In this document: in pieces, positions 1 to 9,848 of the stretch
Numbering within the stretch: the first letter of the stretch is position 1
Layout: each line of letters opens with the position of its first letter
From: Larix kaempferi
Taxonomy: Eukaryota > Streptophyta > Pinopsida > Pinales > Pinaceae
Reading direction: 5' to 3'
Length of the DNA stretch: 64,000 nt
NCBI GenBank assembly: GCA_027924585.1
Contig: BSBM01000592.1
Coordinates: forward strand, 7,076,501 to 7,140,500
The notes under the pieces: model-generated
What the model saw: the letters and a program-made list of their open reading frames with translations, nothing else
What the model was told of the DNA's origin: nothing
The model's database searches: none
Position numbers and translations under genes: made by a program

Positions 1-113
1 GAAAACCATGATTCAATGCATGGTGGGTACACACAGGTCTAACTGGCACAACATGCTCTTTTCAGCCCTTTGGGCATACCAGACCTCCATAAAAATTGCC
101 ACTAGCTTCCCAC
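1..113 (+). pseudogene. TE-A integrase core, fragment upstream of the TE-B insertion
   Basis: Reading from the window edge, the plus strand encodes a stretch ending in LFSALWAYQTSIKIATSFP. This matches the C-terminal side of a gypsy integrase catalytic core; TE-C has the related LYPALWAYRANVKTATGFSP. The sequence stops at the TE-B LTR and the same protein resumes at 26749 with FQLVYGLEEVLPIE. When one copy of the 5-bp target duplication is removed the frame is continuous, so this is one gene split by an insertion. The DDE residues of this copy lie upstream of base 1 and cannot be examined. Confidence 0.85.
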
Positions 114-996
114 TGTTAGCGTAACGCCAGTCGACAGGGGTTCCACTTACTGTCGACACATACCGCAGTCTTCGTGAGCACCGGCTTGGACAGGGTTTAT
201 CCTGCCCAGCAACACCTGCAGAGCAGATGAGGTCTCACCTGAGGAATCCAGGAAGAGCAAACGGAACCATGTTTCCGCCGAATGAAGGAGTATGGTTGCG
301 GCTATGATACTTAAACTTATTGCAACACTAGGACAGAGATCTGTAAGCATTAAACATCGTATTAAATCAACATTCAACCAAGACATTCATCATTGCAACA
401 ATAGTAATTGTAAAGCAAGTATCGCATCAAAGAAGCATGACATTATTTGTATAGTGCAACATCGCATTACCATAACTGAACAGATTGAACACAGAGGTTG
501 TACCAAAATAGCTTCATCATATCATCATTTTCAACCCAGATACAATGTCTCTACAAAAACTAGATCTCCACAATGACTCTTAACATCAAAACATACCCGG
601 AAAACATATAACCAACATCAAAGCTTCGCATAATATCTCCAGCATTCGATCATGATTATAATAATAATACCTTCATCACTTACAATTCTTATCTATATAT
701 AGGCTTCTACCTTACAACTCTTGTCCACTTTCTAACAACTTGTTAACCAACACTATGGAAAAATGACTCAATATCTAACTGACTTATCAAAAATGACCAA
801 AAACCCACATTCTGCAGTATAACTGACTCAACAGTACATAATATGTGGTCCAAATGACCCAAAACCCGCAATCCGTGGTACAATTAACCCAAAAATGCAG
901 AAAATAATCTTCCACTCGTCGCCTTTTGCGCCATCTTCTGCCTTGTCGCAGCATCGAAGATGCTGCGATACCACTTTACCAAACCACCTACCAACA
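114..996 (-). repeat. 3' LTR of TE-B
   Basis: This 883-bp direct repeat is paired with 25866-26748 and has TG...CA ends (TGTTAGCG / CCAACA). Read on the minus strand it has a TATA-like box, plus-strand ctatatata at 693-701, about 580 bases before the low-coordinate end, so most of the LTR would be R and U5 or the start site lies elsewhere. Several scattered transitions separate it from the partner LTR. Short open stretches inside it have no recognisable coding content. Confidence 0.92.
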
Positions 997-1006
997 GGCC
1001 CCCAAC
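997..1006 (-). promoter_or_regulatory. Polypurine tract of TE-B
   Basis: Directly inside the 3' LTR the minus strand reads TTGGGGGCC and then the LTR. A G-rich purine run at this exact place primes plus-strand DNA synthesis in LTR retrotransposons. TE-A and TE-C have closely similar GGGGGC tracts. Confidence 0.75.
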
Positions 1007-1029
1007 ACAATCTTGTGGCTCACCCTCGA

Positions 1030-3920
1030 GCCACATCAACTGGAGACGGTGTACTTTGTCATTTTGACTTTGAAGTCCTCATACAGTTGTTCAACTATTT
1101 GCACCACCTCCTTGGCTTCCGTAGTCGCTGACTGACTGTCGACCACGTCTTCTGCATATGGCTGATCTGTAAGCTTTGCCACTACCTACTGTCAAAATTT
1201 CTGCACTGCCTGCAGAGCTTCACTAGCTTGCATCATGAATTTGATGCCATTGTCTTGGAACTCCTCTAACTGGGCTATGCGCGTCTTCTGTCGCTCATCC
1301 ACCTTGGCGACACGGTGTTGCAAATCTTTTAGCTCCTGAGACTTAGCAACTTGCTCCAGTGGTGGCATTGTGCGCATTGCCGCCTTCAATGTGGCCAACT
1401 ACCCCTCTCCTTCCTACCGATACTTAGTCAGTTGTTCAACCTGCTCGTCATGAACAATGCGGCCCCAAAATTGTACAGTTTTAGCCGTTAGCCTGGTTGC
1501 CTGCCTCTCCAGCTCCTCCATCTGAGCGGAAAATTCCTCAATTTCCCTTCTTCGTTCATCCACTTCAGCCTGAGGCGTACCCGGTTTCATCTGGGCCTTC
1601 AACTCGTGATTCTCCTGTCATAACTGAATAATGGCAGCCCCTAGTCGCTGCACCTAGTGGAGCACATCCACCTCTTTAGTGGGCTACAACACATGTTGAT
1701 AAGCTTCCGTGATCGCCCAGTCAACCCGTACAATGTCATCCCACATACGAGCCTTCTTCATAATAAGGAAATCGTGTTCCTTTTTCAGGCCTTCGATTTC
1801 ACGTTCCTTCTCATCCCGTTCTTCCTTGATGTGTGCTTCGAGGTCATCCACGGCCTGCTGTGCGGAAGCAGCCCTGGCGATCAATTCTTCGATAGTGCGC
1901 TTCGCATCGGCCTCACTTGCCTATAGTCGTACACACATACCACTAATCTGCCGCAATCGGTCTGTCATTTCCTTGCTGGTAGTAGCCTGCATAGTGGTCA
2001 ACCCTTCCGTGGGCAAGGCATTCACATTAATGGTCACCATTTTCAGTTGCTGCAACATGGCGTTGGCAGCTTCATCTTCAGTCACAATCGCAATCGGGGG
2101 AATCTCCACGTTCCTCACCCATGACTCAGTGTTGATTGTGCCAAAGTTTGGTGCCTTTTCGAAAACCATATCATATAGAGACTCTAACCGAGCGGTGATC
2201 GCATGGAACCCTTCATCCTCTTTCCTTGCCATCTTGCCCGCTGCCGCAGAGGATGCAGTATTGAGCGTTGTGAGCAGGCGGCCCAATTATGCCTCGATAG
2301 GTAAGGACAACCCGCTAATCGTTGCATGCTCCTGATACCTTTTCGATCGGGTTTCTTCAACGGCCCGGTCACTATCATCCGATATCCTTTTGGTCGATTC
2401 TTGCCCTGAGTCATGGTGACTCTGCTGGTCGTGGGTCAATGCCCGATCATCTAGGCCCAACGCTGGGCCACCGACTTCTATCTCTGCTAAACTCATGGGT
2501 TTTCGCCATGCCTCTGGCCACTCATTCACAGTAGCCTCCAAATCTTCACACTTCACCTTATACGAGGTCTGCAACCATTGCCGATCAGGGTCACGACGGG
2601 CTTGTATATGTATGGTATGTGGCCGAATTGCAAATGCCATGATTGGTCTGAAGTGCGCTGCAGTTTCTTCATATATTCACGGGACTTGTATTGCCACAGC
2701 ACAAAGCATCTCCCAAAATAGCCAAAACTGCAATTGGAAATCCCGGAGTCTCTCTGGTTCCCGTACATACCACAGATTATGGTATCGCGCACCCCATCGT
2801 TCTGCTGCAGCCGGACAGTCCATGCCCTCGTACGTGTCGAGCTCCTTCCATGCGATGAAGGTGATCAACAACAACAACCAACTATATGTGAAGGAACCCT
2901 TTCCCGATTGGACTGCCATAACGTCCTCCATTAATTGATTCAAGAGATACAGAGACCAGTTCATTTGGACCCCTTCCGCGCATTGCTCTGTGCATGCAAT
3001 GATCCCAAGTTGCACTGATTAGGTTGACCACCCCTAACCACCTTGCAGGATAGGATCTTAATTCCCGTGAGTATCGCCTGATCATTGCAGCTATTGATAC
3101 GATACCCACACCCATCCATTTCTAAGCCATATTTATGTGCCAATTGCAGTGCCCACTTTTTGTCATTTGCCTTTCCTTGGATGAACTGCGACGGATCGAC
3201 TCCATTTTTAGGCAAGCCGGTTATATACAAAATTAAATCGACGGTGACCGTGACTTCTTTGTCTAGCCATAACAAACCACCATGAAAGCACGCAAGGAGA
3301 TGCTTTACACACGCATTAACTTCCGCTAGTTGACCAAAATGTGGCATGTTAATAAGCCCTAACAAGCTGGCCTGCTTCAATCCTCGTGCCCAGTCTTGTA
3401 TAGCCGGTGTTGGGGAAAGGCGTGTCTCAGGCACATATGGGCCGGATGCAATGTTAGGGTAGGACACCATATCATGGTCATCGTAACGCAGGCGCATCAA
3501 CGCCGGCCCAATATCCACAGAGCAATCCATTCCAGTCGGGAGCGTCGGCATCTTCACACCATACTTCTATTTTGGGTTTATCTTGCGTGGGGTGGCATCC
3601 AGCCGAATGGGAGGGATATACCCAAGGATGTCAATGGCTGACAATCCCGCTCATGGGGCAGACTCACGAACGTGGTGACTGGACTGCCCCACCTGTTCCT
3701 GAGCTTCACCTACTATTGCGGTGAATGACCGAAGTATCCTCTTACTCTGCGGAGACTCAGAGTGTTGACCTCCCCGTTGCTTCTTAGCGACAACTGATGC
3801 TCCCACCGGCATAGTTGAAACTTCGGCTCCGGATGACACAACTTCTTGCTCGAAAACCACCAGGATGAAGGGAGACTCCACTTCGCTGCTAATCTTGACT
3901 GTCTCTAGTTCGCCTGGCAT
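1030..3920 (-). pseudogene. TE-B extra ORF after integrase: mobile-domain-like N part plus coiled coils
   Basis: A long sense-oriented coding region lies between integrase and the 3' LTR, where Athila elements carry an envelope-like gene. The first part (3920-2961) is in one frame. It has a low-complexity start, then TVTVDLILYITGLPKNG at about 3280-3200, which resembles the plant mobile domain pattern and the antisense genes of TE-A and TE-C. A frameshift near 3015-2961 leads into a second frame that stays readable to about 1030, through stops at about 2679, 2289, 1923 and several further on. The C-terminal third is charged and heptad-rich, for example EERDEKEREIEGLKKEHDF and ERRREIEEFSAQMEELERQ, predicting long coiled coils. 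I see no signal peptide or clear membrane anchor, so an envelope role is not supported. Original length would be about 960 residues; function unknown. Confidence 0.65.
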
Positions 3921-4457
3921 ACCTCACAGCACTTCGTTATATGTTTACCAACACCTTTCTCAACTCACGACTGCACTCTGCAACAACATTGCAGAACTAA
4001 TTTCTCAATGTCTTCCGACCAAGTTCTATCCGATTTTATATATTCCAACCGAATCCTCTATAATCATCATGAAATCATGCATTAATTCAACCAAAATCCT
4101 GTATGAATGACGCAAATCTGCCGTTGATCCTGTCAGCTGATCGGCCAGATCCGCCATTAATGCCCGGCATTCGTATAAGCGTCATTAATTAACTATTTTA
4201 ACTTTTGTCTTTTATTGCTGATTTGACCTAGTTGCAATACTGCCACTTGTCCCCGACCACTCCAAACCTGCGGCAGAAGCCTCCCTACTTCCACATTCCA
4301 TCCTTGTTGGTGCGCCATCCTGCCACCAATCAATCTACTTCTTCTTCTTTTTTTTCGATGTGACTCAGGCATCACGGTATTCCAAGCTCGACTGATAGGG
4401 ATTCAACCTATGACCATTCACCAGTTTTGGGAGCATTGCCCCGTCCAGCTGCTGCAG
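3921..4457 (-). other. TE-B integrase C-terminal tail and spacer
   Basis: The minus strand continues from the integrase end with a short GPYRI-type tail and basic residues (KKKRRRSRL near 4345-4320). It then runs into about 270 bases with no coding signal before the extra ORF. Short inverted-looking stretches around 4090-4190 contain GCCGGGCATTAATGGCGG-like sequence, but no defined element is recognised. Confidence 0.4.
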
Positions 4458-5510
4458 CTAAATCGCGCCCCCTGAAGTAATACTACTGATGCGATATGGA
4501 CCAAGCCAATGCATCTGCAATTTCCCTGGATGTTTCATAAACTTGTTGTCGTACAACAGCACCAAGTCGCCCTGCTGAAACTGTTTGTTTTTTATTTGTC
4601 GATCATGCCATGCCTTCTGGCGATCGTCCTCTACCCCCTGGTGGAACCTAGTGATGAAACAATCTTCCTCCAACTGCACCAACTGCTCTAGAAGTTCATC
4701 TAGTGCCGCTGCATCATCCAAGCCTATTGCGGCCTCAATGCTCAGACTCGAGACATTATACTCCATGGGCATAATTGCTTCTTGTCCATACACTAGCTTA
4801 AATGGTGTCTTCCCTTTCAGTCGTTTACATGCGGTGCGATAGGCCCACAATACTGCTGGGATTTTGAGATCCCAGTCATCGCTATTCACGTTACACACCT
4901 TTGTCAGCGCATGCTCCAATATCTTATTGAAAGCCTCCACCATGCCATTCGCTTGCGGATGATAGGGTGTACTCTTCTTATGCTGTATCTGCAACTCCTC
5001 TGTCAATGCGCTAATGGTGCGATTAAGAAAGTGGTTGCCTTGATCGCTCAACAATATCTTGGGGCAACCAAAGCGAGTGATGATGTTATCAAACAAGAAT
5101 CGCGTCGCCGTTGCTGCGGAACAATCAACTACTGGTGCCGCCTCTGCCCATCGATTCAAATACTCTGTCGTTGTGATAATGTAGTGCGCACCCATGCGCT
5201 TCCCTGGTGGATTGATCGGTCCTACAAAATCCACTTCCCATTTGTCAAACAGCTGCAATGTCAACTAAGGCATGAGTGGCATCTCATCGCGTCAAGATGT
5301 TTTGCCAATTCGCTGACAAACATCGCAGGACTGTGCATAGTCTATCGCATCATTATGTAGTGTGGGCCACCACAGCCCAGCACGCAGCGCTTTCCGAGCA
5401 GTCGCCCTACCGCCGTAGTGTCCTCCGGCTACTCCCTCATGCGCTTTCGCTAATATCTGTGATTGCTCATGCAGCAAGACACATCTGCGTAATACCTCGT
5501 CGGCACCCAT
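4458..5510 (-). pseudogene. TE-B integrase
   Basis: Two adjacent minus-strand segments form an integrase that inserts element cDNA into chromosomes. The N-terminal zinc-binding module (5510-5292) shows the HHCC pattern in HEGVAGGHYGG ... CDVCQ. The catalytic core (5264-4458) has its acidic triad in VDFVG, SDQGNHF and ANGMVEAFN, all three residues present. The core goes on through [11 protein letters not shown] and FKLVYGQEA to a GPY-like end (LGPYRIS). At least one stop separates the two segments near 5290-5265, so the copy cannot be read through. It sits after RNase H, the usual gypsy order. Confidence 0.9.
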
Positions 5511-5561
5511 TTTTTATAACTCGCCTGCAATTAGCTGGAAGTCTGCAGCTTTGACTACCAA

Positions 5562-6122
5562 CTACTTCTTCTGACTGGTGGTGAACTCGTCTGGTGCAGT
5601 ACCCGTTGTCAGAAACTGAATGATTTCCGCAAAGTAGCCATCTGCAACCTCAACCCGAAACAGTTGAGCATCTGGTAAACCATCTTCAATGTTGGTCGGC
5701 TCCTCTCCTATATCAATCCGCGAGAGATGATCAGGACCGGCATTCAACCGGCCTGGCTTCACAATGACTTCAAAATCAAACTCCTAAAAAAGAAGTAGCC
5801 AACGGCATATCTTCCCCCCCAACACAAGCTTATTGACTAGGTATTTCAATGCGGAATGGTAATTGAACATTTTAAAGTGCCCACCCAACAAATAGTGTTT
5901 GAACTTCTGCAGTGCATAGACCATTGCCAGACCTTCCCTCTCAGTAGTAGTGTAATTCCTTTCGGCGGAGGATAGCTTCCAACTTGCAAAAGCAATAGGA
6001 TGATCAAGGTCGCCTTCTCCTGGTTGAGCCAATACGACGCCCAATGCAATTGATGAGGCATCAACATGGACATGGAATTCCTTACTCCAGTCTGAAAATA
6101 CCAATATCGGTGTCGACGCCAT
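5562..6122 (-). pseudogene. TE-B RNase H and connection to integrase
   Basis: Residues after the RT thumb read FHVHVDASSIALGVVL (first catalytic Asp in HVDAS), then TTTEREGLAMVYALQKFKHY (catalytic Glu), then an NYHSALKYL segment. Relatives have a T-D-H triplet at that third point, so the Asp appears lost to Tyr. The tail LNAGPDHLSR keeps the last Asp. It matches the gypsy-type RNase H that removes RNA from the RNA-DNA hybrid. A stop near 5784-5762 separates this from the tether leading to integrase. Confidence 0.85.
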
Positions 6123-6164
6123 CTTTGCCTTCAGTGTTTCGAAGCTGTCGTGACATTCCAGGGT

Positions 6165-6842
6165 CTACTGAAATAGCGCATCCTTCTTCAGCAATTTCTC
6201 CATAGGGGCAATAATCACTGCATATCCCCTGATGAATTTACGATAATACCCAGTATGCCCCAGATTCGCCCGCAACTGCATAACAGTGGTCAGCGGTTGC
6301 AAGCTCAAAATGAGCGCAATCTTGGCCGAATCGACCAACAACCCTTGCTTACACACAATATCGCCGAGCAATATCCCAAAGGGTGCACAAAAGATGCATT
6401 TCTTCAAATTCCGTGATATCTGGTGCTGTCGGCATCGCTCGAGCATCAACCGCAGATTCGCCAAATGATCACGGACCAAACCATAGACCGTCCAATCATC
6501 CATGTATACCTGTAAAAATTTCTGAATGAAGTCATTGAATACAGCAACAACAACCCACGAAAATATCGCAGGTGCGTTCTTCAAACCAAACGGCATTACA
6601 GTGTATTGAAAGCAGCCCCATTCAGTAATGAAAGTTGTCTTATGGCGATCTTCTTTAGCAATGCGGATTTGATGATAGCCAGAGAACCTGCCTGTGAAGG
6701 AGTACATCTCTTGGCCACCCACACCTTCAAGCACTTCATCCGTAAATGGAGTGGAGAACGGATCATGCAAACATGAATCATTTAGCTTCCTGAGGTCAAC
6801 GCAAATGCGCACTTTACCAGTCTTTTTCTCCTGCACCACCAT
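6165..6842 (-). pseudogene. TE-B reverse transcriptase
   Basis: Gypsy RT palm and fingers are clear: VRICVDLRKLND, then FSGYHQIRIAKEDRHKTTF, FQYTVMPFGLKNAPA, and the catalytic motif VYMDDWTVYG near 6510-6480. They continue into GHTGYYRKFIRGYA of the thumb. RT copies element RNA into DNA in the cytoplasmic particle. A frameshift separates it from the upstream block that ends RQRPYRLNP at 6929. YMDD rather than YVDD or YLDD, and the following sequence, place it away from the Tat copies TE-A and TE-C. Confidence 0.92.
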
Positions 6843-6928
6843 AGGACTAATCCATTCTGACTCCTCAACTGGTTCAATAATACCAGCGCCAACATGCGAT
6901 CCAGTTCATCCTTGACCCGCTCCTTATA

Positions 6929-7745
6929 TCATGGATTCAATCGATAGGGTCGCTGCCGAATCAGCTTAGCAACTAGTTTTAATGGAATCTTCATTTCTCC
7001 GAAGTTGCCCAGAATCCCCTTCATGTCAGAAAACTTGGTAGGAAATATGTCCTGAAACTCATGGAGCAAATCAGTGACCTTGCTTATCATCTCATCATCC
7101 CAGTAATCCCTGACATTTGCGAACTTCGGAGTGTCCTTTGTCCCAATGTTAATCTTGCGGATCTTTAGCAGCTGACTGATCGGGTTGCTTGGCGCATCAG
7201 GTGGTACCATATCACGACTTCCTTCTGACTTCAGGATATTCACATTCCGCAGATCATCACCATCTTCTGGCCCACCACTGATATTGAAGCACTCCATGAG
7301 AGACTGCATCTGGTAGTGCATGTGCGCATCCGCAGGATATGCTACCGGGACAACCTGCAGAATTACATCATGGATGAGCTGTAATGAATTATTAACCTCT
7401 GGATTGGCATCTGCAAAACTGAATGTATGGGTAAAACACACTATGAGCTCTAGCCAAGTAGAAATTTCCCCTCGCAACTCAGTTGCAGTATACCATGAGC
7501 GTGGCATCTCATCCAAAGTATGGATAAAAGAATGGACCCACTCATCTTTCGGTCGCAATACCCATAGCCGCTGACATTCCATCAAGTGACCATCAGGATT
7601 GGTCTACCCATCATACTTTCCAGTGTGGTAGACCTCAGTATCACCAAAATGTACCATCATCAATCTTCAGCATTTTGACCATCCATCAATTGATGCCTTG
7701 TGTGTCGCCCACCAGCGTGCTGGAGCAGCCTTCAATGCTTCATTC
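6929..7745 (-). pseudogene. TE-B gag-like block lying between protease and RT
   Basis: After the protease the minus strand encodes APARWWATHKASIDGW near 7720-7680, then a segment around GKYDG ... HLMECQRLWVL. Next come WVHSFIHTLDEMPRSWY and TWLELIVCFTHTFSF. This is the helical pattern of a retrotransposon capsid (gag) domain, with W/Y at the usual conserved spots. It continues without a break into an RT leader with PKFANVRDYWDD, LLHEFQDIFPTKFSDMKG and RQRPYRLNP. Capsid normally precedes zinc knuckle and protease, so this order is unusual. In-frame stops occur near 7600-7680. The gag label is by pattern only. Confidence 0.6.
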
Positions 7746-7759
7746 AACACTAGCAATTG

Positions 7760-8480
7760 CTATGGTTCGAAAACTCTTTCTTCAAACTCCATCAGAAAGT
7801 CGGATAAGCCAAGTAGTCCTTCATATATTGGTAGTGTAACCGTTTCAGTCGCGACACGGCATAGTGACTGTGTGACCAACCCACACTTATGGAGCGACAC
7901 TTCGTGCAAGCGGTTCTGCCAATATTCCAGTGCATCGTCAAAGTCGGAAGACGTAGAGCTGTCATTGCACCATCCCAGCTCACCGTTGGCAGTCGGATGT
8001 ATATAATCTTCAGAAATATTGAATGCATGGTCCCATCCGCTGGGATCGTCGTCCTTCACTAGCTCTATGTAGCGGCATCCTTCAGTCGGATCCAACAAGG
8101 CGATAACTCTGAGATCGCGATTTTCAAAAGTCATCATCCATCCCTTGAAGTTGATTACAACTCCACTATCATTAGCCCATCCAATCCCCAACAGTGCGGG
8201 ATAAGAGCTACCGCCTTCGACAACTTCTATGACATCAAAGTCGGCATAGGTTTTCATACCCTCAATTTCCACCACTAGCTGCGGAACTTGCCCAATGGGT
8301 GTTACTTTCGCATGGTTAGCCAATCAGAGCTGTACAGGAGACCAGCTCAGTGGGGGGCTCCCCATCTTCTGCCAAGCTTGCTTGGTAAAAATGTTGACAT
8401 CCGAACCAAGATCCAAAATAACTGAATCAACATCATAGTCGCTAATTTGAATATTCATCTGCATCCCCTTACCCGTCTTC
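7760..8480 (-). pseudogene. TE-B aspartic protease region
   Basis: A retropepsin-like fold is suggested by VDSVILDLGSDVNIFTKQA (about 8430-8375; catalytic Asp in LDLGSD, where DSG or DTG is usual). It continues with WSPVQL, VPQLVVEIEGMKTYADFDVIE and a YPALLGIGWANDSG flap/C-terminal strand near 8200-8160. The family matures element polyproteins. An acidic tail follows (WCNDSSTSSDFDD near 7960). There are stops near 8323 and at the end (7760). The single-letter change in the active-site triplet may be decay. Confidence 0.7.
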
Positions 8481-8781
8481 CGTCGTTGCAAGGAATTAAC
8501 CGCGAGCTCTTATCGATCCTGGGCCAGTCGTCGCAAAAAGGATTCAATCGCAGCAAGAGCATCGGGATCTCTTGCCAGGGACAAACAATGTTCCAAAAAT
8601 GCTCGAAGTGTGCTAGACCGCCGCGATGGGCTAACCTCCGAAGTAGCATCAAAAGTAGAGGGCATGTCATACATGACAGCTTTATCTCGCTCCTCCCCTC
8701 GTAAGACCACTTTCTTCCTTGGCTTCACTCATGGTCTCATCATGACCTACACCCATCTACCCCTTACCATTCCATGTACCG
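8481..8781 (-). pseudogene. TE-B polyprotein segment before the protease
   Basis: A minus-strand open stretch contains VMYDMPSTFDATSEVSPS and FLEHCLSLARDPDALAAIE. It is in the same frame as the protease further on and carries no recognised domain. It is cut at 8786 by the insertion of TE-C; its continuation upstream is at 23863-23987. Confidence 0.45.
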
Positions 8782-8786
8782 CCCCC

Positions 8787-9836
8787 TGTTGGCGGGCAAA
8801 TCTACCCTATAGCAAGGAAACTAATGCTATCAACTTGGTTGGGGTGACAGGTAAGTGTACTGATGCTATTACAGAGACATTTACAAAAAATAAATAAGTT
8901 GTAGATCTTGGGAACACACCTTTCAATCGAAGTTTGATCCTAGCCTTGACTTGATCTCGTGTTCAACTTCCAAATCCACCTTTCCTTCAGTAAACCTGCA
9001 ATAACAATACCTTTCTCAAAACATTTTGGGCAATATATAAAGCTTGAAAGAAACAAAAACAATGTTTAACATTCAGCATTGACCAAAACAGATCCAAATT
9101 AAGATGCCATTTCATAACACATTTAAATTGGAACAAGAAAGACACTTCAACCTTTATTTGTCAAAAGTAGAATGATGTACAAGTATACCTGATCATGAAA
9201 CAGGCTCCTGCAACTTGATTCTGGGCTCTTGCTCTTCTCTGGCTTGGCTGTCTTCAACATCAACTCCTCCAATGTCTTAAAGTTTCTCCATCAACTCATC
9301 TCATCCTCTAGGTTCTCTAGCTATAATTTCTAACCCTTCTCCTTTAACCTTCTTTGTATTTATAGGATTAAAGAAGTAGTTTAGGTCGATATGTAGTTAT
9401 GGAGGAAGTTGGGAGAGTTAGGAAACTACCATCAACTAATCCTCCTCGAGGAATTAATTTATTTTTTAATCATCTTTTAAGATGCACACGACTCTTATTC
9501 AATGGAGTAGCGTATAGGGCGCTACTTTAGTGCTTAACAACTAGTGCTCATTCAATTTCAAATAGTGAGCGCTACTATACTGAGAAGGAGTAGCGTATAC
9601 TTGGATATGGGCGCTACTATGATACACTGGAGTAGCGTATGGGCGCTAGTTTCTTTGAGTATAGTAGCGCTCATACCTCAAAATGATATTTTTGGGGGTT
9701 TTCCAGTAATGTCAGGAAATGGAGTGAGTTAAAGTATCATCCAAGGTCAACCTACTCCTCCATCCAAGTTGTCCTTTTGTGTGATCAGCAGCTCAGGGTG
9801 ATCACGGACGGAGAGGTGCAAGTTTGACCTATAACA
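8787..9836 (-). repeat. 3' LTR of TE-C
   Basis: This 1050-bp LTR is paired with 22810-23857 and has TG...CA ends. On the minus strand it has a good TATA box (TATAAATAC; plus-strand gtatttata at 9356-9364). The far half contains the palindrome-rich GTAGCG/CGCTAC module at 9500-9680, which on the minus strand lies upstream of the TATA box, in U3. Confidence 0.95.
9500..9680. promoter_or_regulatory. GTAGCG/CGCTAC palindrome module in the TE-C 3' LTR
   Basis: Alternating agtagcg and gcgctact words occur at about 9506, 9519, 9590, 9611, 9631 and 9664. They can pair into several small hairpins. The module lies in U3 upstream of the TATA box. Related modules lie at 12336-12450, 22520-22630 and in the other LTR (23523-23700), all ending in a shared gtagcg(c/t)(t/a)cata(c/t)ct string. 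The regulatory role is inferred only from position. Confidence 0.55.
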
Positions 9837-9848
9837 GATGCCCCCTAA
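9837..9848 (-). promoter_or_regulatory. Polypurine tract of TE-C
   Basis: The minus strand reads TTAGGGGGCATC and then the 3' LTR start. Position and purine run fit the plus-strand primer; TE-A has a very similar tract at 31514-31526. Confidence 0.8.

Noticed and set aside
1709-2335. Plus-strand open frame of 208 codons
   Set aside because: It is Ser/Ile-rich and lies opposite the charged coiled-coil ORF of TE-B; composition is what a complement of that ORF gives.
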